Of a stretch of DNA of 37,611 nucleotides, positions 31,767 through 37,611 are shown in pieces. The DNA is taken from assembly GCA_025464445.1 (NCBI GenBank), contig JAODLY010000042.1, positions 1 through 37,611 of the forward strand, written 5' to 3'. This stretch comes from Rhodoglobus sp. GTDB lineage: Bacteria; Actinomycetota; Actinomycetes; Actinomycetales; Microbacteriaceae. Made by a program: the position numbers and the translations under genes. Positions within the stretch are counted from its first letter, which is position 1, and each line of letters opens with the position of its first letter. The notes beneath the pieces are model-generated. The model was not told the DNA's origin. It did not search any database and saw only the letters and a program-made list of their open reading frames with translations.

Positions 31767-33151
31767 GCCCGCTGCCAGAACAGCCGCTGAGTCCACTGGA
31801 TGGGCGGTACCGCGCAGCGGTGTCCGGCCTGGGCCAGCACCTCTCCGAGGCCGCGCTCAATCGCGCAAGGGTGCACGTCGAGGTCGAATGGCTGATCGCC
31901 CTCACCGACCGCGAACTCTTCGGATCGCACCGACTCGACCACGAGCAGGCGCGGCGACTCCGCGAGTTCGCCGCCGAGTTCGGTCAGCCGGAGATCGACG
32001 AGCTTGCGCAGCTGGAAGCGACCACCAGGCACGACGTCAAGGCTGTCGAATACCTTGTCCGTGCGAAACTCGCCGACCTCGGCCTCACAAGTGTTTCCGA
32101 GCTCACCCACTTCGCCTGCACGAGTGAAGACATCAACAATCTCGCCTACGCCATAACCATCGGCGCGGCAGTGCGCGAGAGCTGGCTGCCGAAACTGCGT
32201 GCCGTCATCGACGCCCTGCGCCAGCGCGCAATCGACGCCCGCCACGACGTCATGCTCGCCCACACCCACGGCCAACCCGCGACACCCACGACCGTCGGCA
32301 AGGAGTTCGCGGTCTTCGTCCACCGCCTCGATCGCATCGCCAGCCAGGTGGAGGCGACGGAATACCTCGCGAAGTTCAGCGGGGCGACGGGGACGTTCGC
32401 CGCGCATGTGGCGGCGGATGACACCCAGGACTGGCCGGCGATCTCACGCGAGTTCGTGACATCCCTGGGCCTTGTCTGGAACCCCCTCACCACGCAGATC
32501 GAGTCACACGACTGGCAGGCGGAGCTCTATTCGCGGATGAGCCACGCCAACAGGGTGCTGCACAACCTGTGCACCGACGTGTGGACGTACATCTCGATGG
32601 GCTACTTCAGGCAGATCCCGCAAGCGGGCGCCACCGGGTCTTCCACAATGCCCCACAAGATCAACCCGATCCGGTTCGAGAACGCCGAAGCGAATCTCGA
32701 ACTCTCGAGCGCGCTGCTCGACTCGCTCGCAGCCACCCTCGTGACATCCCGGCTGCAGCGCGACCTGACCGACTCGACTACGCAGCGCAACGTCGGCGTG
32801 GCATTCGGGCATTCACTCGTGGCACTCGACAACATCGAGCGCGGCCTCGGCGAGATCGACATCGACCGCGAGAGGCTCGCCGCAGACCTGGACTCGAACT
32901 GGGAGATCCTCGGTGAGGCGATCCAAACGGTGATCAGGGCGGAGATCACCGCCGGCCGCAGCTCGATCACCGACCCATACGCGATGCTCAAAGAACTCAC
33001 CCGCGGCAAACGCATCAGCCAGGCCGACCTCGTCGCCTTCATCGACAGGCTCGACATCGGCCCGGAGGCGAAGGCGCGGCTGCGCACCCTCACCCCTGCC
33101 GGCTACGCCGGGCTCGCGAGCTTCCTCGTCGGATTCATCGAACAGCCGTAG
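31763..33151 (+). CDS. purB: Adenylosuccinate lyase
   Basis: Catalyses two steps of purine synthesis, release of fumarate from SAICAR and from adenylosuccinate. The 462-residue protein belongs to the fumarase/aspartase superfamily and has SPLDGRY near the start, HFACTSEDINNLAY, HTHGQPATPTT and the lyase signature GSSTMPHKINPIRFENAE. The E. coli-type length is usual. The ATG overlaps the stop of the phosphatase gene (ATGA), with AGGGAG upstream, so the two are translationally coupled. It is convergent with the small membrane protein at 33173. Confidence 0.98.
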   Translation: MSPLPEQPLSPLDGRYRAAVSGLGQHLSEAALNRARVHVEVEWLIALTDRELFGSHRLDHEQARRLREFAAEFGQPEIDELAQLEATTRHDVKAVEYLVRAKLADLGLTSVSELTHFACTSEDINNLAYAITIGAAVRESWLPKLRAVIDALRQRAIDARHDVMLAHTHGQPATPTTVGKEFAVFVHRLDRIASQVEATEYLAKFSGATGTFAAHVAADDTQDWPAISREFVTSLGLVWNPLTTQIESHDWQAELYSRMSHANRVLHNLCTDVWTYISMGYFRQIPQAGATGSSTMPHKINPIRFENAEANLELSSALLDSLAATLVTSRLQRDLTDSTTQRNVGVAFGHSLVALDNIERGLGEIDIDRERLAADLDSNWEILGEAIQTVIRAEITAGRSSITDPYAMLKELTRGKRISQADLVAFIDRLDIGPEAKARLRTLTPAGYAGLASFLVGFIEQP

Positions 33152-33172
33152 TCGAGAATCGGCTGCCGCGGC

Positions 33173-33451
33173 TCAGTGGCCGCGGTTGCGCTCGTCGTCG
33201 CCGCGATCGAGCACCGACCGCTGGTCCTGCTCGGCGAGATCGCTGCGTTCGTCCCCCGTGGGGGCCATCGTGAGCGCCAGCATGGCGAGCACGACGAGGG
33301 ACACGATGAATGCGATCCCCAGGAAGACGAGGGCGAGCACGACCTCACGCGTGGCCATGAGCACGACGAGGCCGGCGAAAATGCCGAGCACGGCAGAGAT
33401 GACAAGCAGTTCGAGCGGGCGCAGGCGGTCACGCAGCGATGGCTTCGACAT
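33173..33451 (-). CDS. Small two-helix membrane protein, unknown function
   Basis: A 92-residue protein with a basic N-terminus (SKPSLRDRLRP), two hydrophobic helices (LLVISAVLGIFAGLVVLMA and VVLALVFLGIAFIVSLVVLAMLAL) and a charged C-terminal tail rich in Asp, Glu and Arg. I recognise no family. Its ATG overlaps the stop of the upstream membrane gene (TGATG), showing translational coupling. It ends 21 bases before the convergent purB end. Confidence 0.8.
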   Translation of the reverse strand: MSKPSLRDRLRPLELLVISAVLGIFAGLVVLMATREVVLALVFLGIAFIVSLVVLAMLALTMAPTGDERSDLAEQDQRSVLDRGDDERNRGH

Positions 33452-34095
33452 CAGGCCTCCCGCGCGGGCGCGCCGTTGTCGTGGCTGCCCTCTGAGCCCC
33501 ACCTGAGCGAGAGCCCGGCGATAACGAGGTAGACCCCGGCGACGGCCCAGTAGGCGCCGAGTAGACCGACGACAACGATGGAAGCCGTGAGCTGCCTCGC
33601 GACGCCATCCGGGCCGGTGAACGACTGCGCGAAACCGGGTGGCACGAGCAACAGCGCTATCGCAAGCACGATCGTGAGTCCACCGAGGAATATCCGATCT
33701 TTCGCCGAGCCTTCGACCCGGCGACTGCGCAGGCCCAGGTACAACTCGAGAAAACCCGTCACGACCGCGAAGACAGTGACCACGAACACGAGAAACGGCA
33801 ATCCCGCGCCGGGTACGGCGATGGATGCCAGTCCCGCGAGTATCGCCACAGCCGCGTGGACGAACAGCACACCCCGCGGCACCGCACCCCGTGATCTAAC
33901 CGCGGCGAGGAGGGTCACGGCGCCGGAGACGAGGCCGAACACCCCGAACGTCACGAGGCCGAGGCTCGCGGAGTGGTCCGCGCTGAACGTGATCACGACG
34001 GCGAGGGCGAGGGCGAGCACAGCCCGGGCGATCGGGATGTACCAGGCGGTCGCGGCATCCGGGGCGCTGGGGGTGGTGCTGGCAGAACCGGACAA
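33451..34095 (-). CDS. DUF308/HdeD-like six-helix membrane protein
   Basis: A 214-residue protein with six hydrophobic helices in the pattern of the HdeD/DUF308 family (IPIARAVLALALAVVITF, LVTFGVFGLVSGAVTLLAAV, HAAVAILAGLASIAVPGAGLPFLVFVVTVFAVVTGFLELYLGLR). HdeD of E. coli aids acid resistance, but members here are uncharacterised. The start is TTG at 34095, the only start codon near the expected N-terminus, with AGAGAGTGG upstream; this is unusual and may be reannotated. It is 83 bases downstream of dnaB, separated by a hairpin. Confidence 0.75.
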   Translation of the reverse strand: MSGSASTTPSAPDAATAWYIPIARAVLALALAVVITFSADHSASLGLVTFGVFGLVSGAVTLLAAVRSRGAVPRGVLFVHAAVAILAGLASIAVPGAGLPFLVFVVTVFAVVTGFLELYLGLRSRRVEGSAKDRIFLGGLTIVLAIALLLVPPGFAQSFTGPDGVARQLTASIVVVGLLGAYWAVAGVYLVIAGLSLRWGSEGSHDNGAPAREA

Positions 34096-34158
34096 TCGGG
34101 GCCACTCTCTGGATGGATCGGTAACGAGTTCCAGTGTAGGCGTGCTCGGCGCAGCGCT

Positions 34159-34177
34159 CAGATCGCGGAGCGATCTG
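34159..34177 (-). terminator. Hairpin just downstream of dnaB
   Basis: CAGATCGC and GCGATCTG form a perfect 8-base-pair stem with a 3-base loop; it begins 1 base past the dnaB stop codon. There is no U-tract, as is frequent in high-GC Actinobacteria, so it is a probable but unproven terminator. Confidence 0.6.
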
Positions 34178-34178
34178 C

Positions 34179-35582
34179 CTAAGATCCGGGTGGCAGGTCC
34201 ACGAACCTCGAGAAGTGGCCGTGGAAGCCCACGGTGATCGTGCGGGTGGGCCCGTTGCGGTGCTTGGCGATGATGAGATCGGCTTCGCCGGCGCGCGGGT
34301 TCTCGGCCTCATACGCGCTCTCGCGATGCAGCAGGATGACCATGTCGGCGTCCTGCTCGAGCGAGCCGGACTCGCGCAGGTCTGAAAGAGCCGGCTTCTT
34401 GTCCGCACGCTGTTCCGGGCCACGGTTGAGCTGGGAAATCGCGATGACGGGCACCTCGAGCTCCTTCGCGAGGAGCTTGAGGGCGCGGGAGAACTCGCTG
34501 ACCTCCTGCTGGCGCGACTCGACCTTCTTGCCGCTCGTCATGAGCTGCAGGTAGTCGATGATCACCATCTTGAGCCCCACGCGCTGCTTGAGCCTGCGGC
34601 ACTTCGCACGGATCTCCACGAGCGTCATGTTCGGGCTGTCATCGATGTACAGCGGCGCATCGTTGATTCGGCCCCTCGTCTGGGCGATCGTCGTCCAGTC
34701 GTTGGCGTGCACAGTGCCCTTGCGCATGTGCTGGAGCGGCACGGCAGACTCTGCGGAGAGCAGTCTCATCGCGATCTCGCTGCGTCCCATTTCGAGCGAG
34801 AAGATGATCGTTGGCATATCGTGCTTGATCGCCGCCGACCGCGCGAAATCCAGGCCCAGCGTCGACTTGCCGAGCGCGGGGCGGGCCGCGAGGATGATGA
34901 GCTGGCCTGGGTGCAGACCGTTCGTCAGTTCATCCAGTTCGGCGAAGCCTGTGGGCACGCCCACCATCTGGCCATCCCGGCCCCTCGCCGCCTCGATCTC
35001 GTCGATCGCTGTCGTGACCGCGTCGGTGAGCGGAACGAAATCTTCGCTCTCCACTCCGCCCGTGACGGCATAGATCTCCGCCTGCGCATTGTTGACGAGG
35101 TCGACGACCTCGCCCTCGCTCGCGTAACCCATCTGCACGATTCGGGTACCGGCCTCGACAAGGCGCCTGAGCACAGCCTTCTCGGCGACGATCGACGAAT
35201 AGAAACCCGCGTTCGCGGCCGTCGGAACGAGTGCGGTGAGCGTGTGGAGGTATTCGGCACCGCCCGCGCGGGTCAGCTCGCCGGTCTTGGTGAGCTCATC
35301 GGTGACCGCGATGACGTCGGTCGGCTCGCCGTGCGAGTACAGCGCCATGACGGCATCGAAGATCGTCTCGTGCTTGGGGATGTAGAAGTCCACACCGCGC
35401 ACGGTCTCGATGACGTCGGCCACGGCGTCCTTGCTGAGCAGCATGCCGCCGATCGCGCTCTGCTCGGCGAGAAGGTCGTGCGGGGGTACGCGATCTCCGC
35501 GGGAGTCCCCGCGGTTCTGCCCCAGTCCGAAGTCACCTGGCTGTCGCGCCTCACCGGCGAGCCCGAGGTGGGCAATGGACAT
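34179..35582 (-). CDS. dnaB: Replicative DNA helicase DnaB
   Basis: Hexameric helicase that unwinds DNA at the replication fork. The 467-residue protein has the N-terminal DnaB domain (PPHDLLAEQSAIGGMLLSKDA) and RecA-like core with Walker A ARPALGKSTL, Walker B VIIDYLQLM, and the H4 region SQLNRGPEQRADKKPALSDLRESG. No intein interrupts it. The ATG at 35582 (MSIAHLG) is chosen over the in-frame TTG at 35594 because GGAGG lies 5 bases upstream of it. It is 401 bases downstream of rplI in the same direction and has its own promoter region. Confidence 0.98.
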   Translation of the reverse strand: MSIAHLGLAGEARQPGDFGLGQNRGDSRGDRVPPHDLLAEQSAIGGMLLSKDAVADVIETVRGVDFYIPKHETIFDAVMALYSHGEPTDVIAVTDELTKTGELTRAGGAEYLHTLTALVPTAANAGFYSSIVAEKAVLRRLVEAGTRIVQMGYASEGEVVDLVNNAQAEIYAVTGGVESEDFVPLTDAVTTAIDEIEAARGRDGQMVGVPTGFAELDELTNGLHPGQLIILAARPALGKSTLGLDFARSAAIKHDMPTIIFSLEMGRSEIAMRLLSAESAVPLQHMRKGTVHANDWTTIAQTRGRINDAPLYIDDSPNMTLVEIRAKCRRLKQRVGLKMVIIDYLQLMTSGKKVESRQQEVSEFSRALKLLAKELEVPVIAISQLNRGPEQRADKKPALSDLRESGSLEQDADMVILLHRESAYEAENPRAGEADLIIAKHRNGPTRTITVGFHGHFSRFVDLPPGS

Positions 35583-35983
35583 TCGAGCCTCCAATTAATG
35601 ACGCTACGCCTCAGTTGTAGCTGCGTCCGCCGACACTCCGGCCGTCGACGACCTCAAGAACGGGCAGCGTTCGCGGGGGCTGCCTCACGATAGGGATGCC
35701 GCGACGGCGAGGACAACCGGACCTGTGGATGGCGATGTGTAAAACGTGCGCGAAACGCCGGGGTTCGTGTGAGCAACCTGTTCAATATGCTGTGGACAGA
35801 GGAACAGTTTGCTGCGCAATTACCGCTCTGACCAGCATTTCTTGATTGGCGGGGATGTGTGTAAAAACATGTTTAGACCGTCGCTTGAGGGTTGGTCCCC
35901 TGAGCACCGACCTGTGCACAAATAGGCCCCTTAACGGGGGATAGCGGTGAGCATTCGCCCACCGCTATCCCTCAAAGAACGTG
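35583..35983. other. Intergenic region between rplI and dnaB
   Basis: Four hundred bases without a gene. It holds a strong hairpin next to rplI (35938-35971), a relatively AT-rich stretch at about 35730-35930 with poly-A/T runs, a 10-base palindrome AAACATGTTT at 35865-35874, and three DnaA-box-like sequences: TGTGGATGG (35724), TGTGGACAG (35791-35799) and TGTGCACAA (35913-35921), each with a mismatch to the consensus. No credible ORF is seen. It should contain the dnaB promoter. Confidence 0.6.
35938..35971 (-). terminator. Strong hairpin downstream of rplI
   Basis: GGGATAGCGGTG (35938-35949) pairs with CACCGCTATCCC (35960-35971), a 12-base-pair perfect stem with a 10-base loop, 12 bases past the rplI stop. 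In the minus direction it is followed by CCCGTTAAGGGG, a second small stem. It probably ends the rpsF-ssb-rpsR-rplI transcript. Confidence 0.85.
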
Positions 35984-36436
35984 CTACTTGCCCGGGACCA
36001 CCTGGAGCGTGATCGTGGCCACGAGGTCGTCACGCAGGCGAACCGTCGCCTCGTGCTCCCCGACCGCCTTGATCGGGCTTGTGATCTCGATCTTGCGCTT
36101 GTCGATCGACCCGAGGCCGGCGGCGGCGACTGCGTCCGCGACATCCGAAGTCTTGACGGAACCGAAGAGGCGACCGCCATCGCCCGCCTTGACGGTCAGC
36201 TTGACGGTCGCGGCCTGCAGGCGAGCCTTCAGGTCCTGTGCCTCTTCGAGGGTGGCATGCTCACGGGAGACGCGGGCGGCCTTGATGGACTCGATCTGCT
36301 TCTCGCCACCGCGCGTCCACGCCACGGCGAAACCCTGGGGGATGAGGTAGTTGCGAGCGAAACCGTTCTTGACGTCGACGACATCGCCGGGGGCACCGAG
36401 ACCGGTGACCTCGTGCGTGAGGATCAGCTTGGACAT
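35984..36436 (-). CDS. rplI: 50S ribosomal protein L9
   Basis: A 150-residue two-domain ribosomal protein. The N-terminal domain starts [38 protein letters not shown] (shortened: family signature [15 protein letters not shown]), a long helix follows, and the C-terminal domain includes [16 protein letters not shown]. Start ATG has AAGGAGT 7 bases upstream. It lies 12 bases after rpsR and is the last gene of the group before the terminator. Confidence 0.98.
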   Translation of the reverse strand: MSKLILTHEVTGLGAPGDVVDVKNGFARNYLIPQGFAVAWTRGGEKQIESIKAARVSREHATLEEAQDLKARLQAATVKLTVKAGDGGRLFGSVKTSDVADAVAAAGLGSIDKRKIEITSPIKAVGEHEATVRLRDDLVATITLQVVPGK

Positions 36437-36448
36437 TGTCGATACTCC

Positions 36449-36712
36449 TTAACGGCCAGAGCCTGCGTATGGCAGGAGCGCCATCTCGCGGGCGTTCTTG
36501 ACGGCCGTGGCGATGAGGCGCTGCTCCTGTACGGAGACACCGGTGATGCGGCGGGCGCGGATCTTTCCGCGCTCCGAGATGAACTTGCGAAGCGTCGCGA
36601 CATCCTTGTAGTCGATGACGCCCACGCGGATCGCCTTGGCCGGGGCGGCGTTCTTGCCGTCCTTGCCCTTGCGAATGGGCTTGCGGCGATCGCCGCTGCT
36701 CTTTCCTGCCAT
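36449..36712 (-). CDS. rpsR: 30S ribosomal protein S18
   Basis: An 87-residue S18 of the long, cysteine-free type: the basic N-terminus ([19 protein letters not shown]) is followed by [31 protein letters not shown] and the conserved [21 protein letters not shown] end. Its start ATG has a weak upstream AAGGAA at long spacing. It lies between ssb (50 bases upstream) and rplI. Confidence 0.97.
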   Translation of the reverse strand: MAGKSSGDRRKPIRKGKDGKNAAPAKAIRVGVIDYKDVATLRKFISERGKIRARRITGVSVQEQRLIATAVKNAREMALLPYAGSGR

Positions 36713-36762
36713 GAGTTTTCTTGTTCCTTAAAAAGTGAGTCGGTAATCGAGCGAAGCCGAGA

Positions 36763-37272
36763 TTAGAAGGGCGTCTCGTCCGAGTAGTTGCTGCCGGGCG
36801 TGTTCCAGACGTCGCCGCCCGAGGAGTCGGGAGCGGAAGCCGCCCACGGCTCTTCGGTGACGGGGGCGCTGCCGCCGCGAGGGGCGCCGCCGCCGGAGTC
36901 ACGCGAGGATGCGGCGCGGGTGACCTGTGCCGTTGCGTAGCGAAGCGAAGGGCCGATCTCGTCGACCTCGAGCTCGATGCTCGTTCGCTTCTCGCCTTCC
37001 TTCGTCTCGTACGAGCGCTGCTTCAGGCGACCGGTCGCGATGACTCGCGAGCCCTTCGTGAGCGAACCGGCGACGTGCTCGGCGAACTCGCGCCATACGC
37101 TCGCGCGCAGGAAGAGTGCCTCACCATCTTTCCAGTCGTTGCTCGCGCGGTCGAAGTTGCGCGGGGTCGAGGCGATGGTGAAGTTGGCTACCGCGAGCCC
37201 GGCCTGCGTGTAGCGCAGTTCGGGGTCACTCGTGAGGTTGCCCACGACGGTGATGACGGTCTCGCCGGCCAC
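36763..37272 (-). CDS. ssb: Single-stranded DNA-binding protein
   Basis: A 169-residue tetrameric single-strand DNA-binding protein. The OB domain runs from [31 protein letters not shown] to about residue 115 (with [34 protein letters not shown]), a Gly/Ser/Pro-rich linker follows, and the tip is the acidic DETPF that recruits partner proteins. The start is GTG at 37272, 3 bases after rpsF. Its place with rpsF and rpsR is conserved. Confidence 0.98.
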   Translation of the reverse strand: MAGETVITVVGNLTSDPELRYTQAGLAVANFTIASTPRNFDRASNDWKDGEALFLRASVWREFAEHVAGSLTKGSRVIATGRLKQRSYETKEGEKRTSIELEVDEIGPSLRYATAQVTRAASSRDSGGGAPRGGSAPVTEEPWAASAPDSSGGDVWNTPGSNYSDETPF

Positions 37273-37275
37273 GGA

Positions 37276-37611
37276 CTACTCCGCGTCCTTGTCGGCCTTG
37301 GCGGCCGGCTTGGCGGGCTTCTCTGCCTTGGGGGCAGGAGCAGCGGCGGGAGCCTCGGCAACGGGAGCCTCGACGGGTGCGTCAGCGACCGGTGCGTCAG
37401 CAACGGGAGCCTCAGCGACGGGAGCCTCAGCAACCGGAGCGGCTGCGGCCTTCGCGGGAGCTGCCTTCGCGGGCGCAGCAGCGGGAGCGGCGGCGACTGC
37501 TGCAGCAGGAGCTGCGGCGGGTGCCTTCGCGGGAGCTGCGGCCTTGCGGGCTGCCTTCTCGTCGGCAAGCTGCTTGGCTGCGGCGACCTGGGCGAAGCCC
37601 TGCTCGGCGCG
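37276..37611 (-). CDS. rpsF: 30S ribosomal protein S6, C-terminal part with long Ala/Pro/Lys tail
   Basis: Only the last 111 residues are in the window; the gene enters from the right edge. It reads AEQGFAQVAAAKQLADEKAARKA at the start and then more than 80 residues of low complexity, built of Ala, Pro, Lys and repeats such as APVAEAPVAEAPVADAPVAD, ending in KPAKPAAKADKDAE. S6 is assigned from position upstream of ssb-rpsR and from the Lys/Ala helix end that fits the S6 C-terminus; the core fold is outside the window. Normal S6 ends soon after that helix, so the tail is unusually long. Stop TAG at 37276-37278, 3 bases before the ssb start. Confidence 0.75.
   Translation of the reverse strand, partial: RAEQGFAQVAAAKQLADEKAARKAAAPAKAPAAAPAAAVAAAPAAAPAKAAPAKAAAAPVAEAPVAEAPVADAPVADAPVEAPVAEAPAAAPAPKAEKPAKPAAKADKDAE

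Noticed and set aside
35865-35874. Palindrome AAACATGTTT upstream of dnaB as an operator
   Set aside because: Short and AT-rich; no matching regulator or second copy in the window, so it may be chance.

Overview
The window looks like chromosomal DNA of a high-GC actinobacterium, most probably a member of the Microbacteriaceae. The reasons are the roughly two-thirds GC content, the HspR-type inverted repeats upstream of dnaK, an actinobacterial dCTP deaminase, an ECF41 (SigJ-type) sigma factor, a QcrB-like cytochrome b, a branched-chain-type E1/E2 cluster beside an aromatic-type aminotransferase, and many genes whose start codon follows a -10-like TAnnnT by 6-7 bases (leaderless transcription). 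The family assignment is inference; no 16S rRNA gene is present. There is no insertion sequence, prophage block, CRISPR array or rRNA gene, and most of the window reads as core genome with some accessory genes.

Layout. 1-711: start of dnaK (minus strand, runs off the left edge) with two HAIR-like HspR sites and a perfect DnaA-box 9-mer between them. 711-3707: an EXPERA-like membrane protein, a divergent UMF1/Atg22-type MFS transporter, and a PEP mutase/isocitrate lyase superfamily enzyme. 3723-5221: an inverted repeat, then a MarR regulator divergent from two small genes that share a 26-residue module; palindromes cover the divergent promoters. 5218-8283: phytoene desaturase crtI with a heptad-repeat tail, divergent from idi, then a lipoprotein. 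8309-11592: dcd, tRNA-Gly(CCC), an ECF41 sigma factor and an orphan QcrB homologue in which one expected haem ligand is Tyr. 11695-15647: dienelactone-hydrolase-like protein, PhoD-like phosphodiesterase/phosphatase, DinB-like protein, a membrane protein and a haem oxygenase. 15654-19962: Pif1-like helicase, an anchored protein of unknown function and a CopD-CtaG fusion.

20014-24315: the HU gene, rpsN-rpmG-rpmB (cysteine-poor, zinc-independent forms), a Fur/Zur-type regulator and a zinc-type ABC importer, with a Zur-like operator in front of the importer. 24378-28905: E2, E1-beta, E1-alpha and aminotransferase genes, transcribed in the order aminotransferase-E1a-E1b-E2, which fits branched-chain or aromatic keto-acid oxidation and possibly the supply of branched fatty-acid primers. 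28988-33151: a small holin-like membrane protein, an alpha/beta hydrolase with a WXG100-like partner, a low-molecular-weight tyrosine phosphatase and purB. 33173-37611: two membrane proteins, dnaB, and the rplI-rpsR-ssb-rpsF group, transcribed in the order rpsF-ssb-rpsR-rplI-dnaB; this order is common near the origin in Actinobacteria.

The points most worth a second look are the orphan QcrB with a missing haem ligand just upstream of an ECF41 sigma factor, the three-gene MarR/His-rich module, the WXG-like protein plus hydrolase pair, and the window-wide leaderless promoter pattern.
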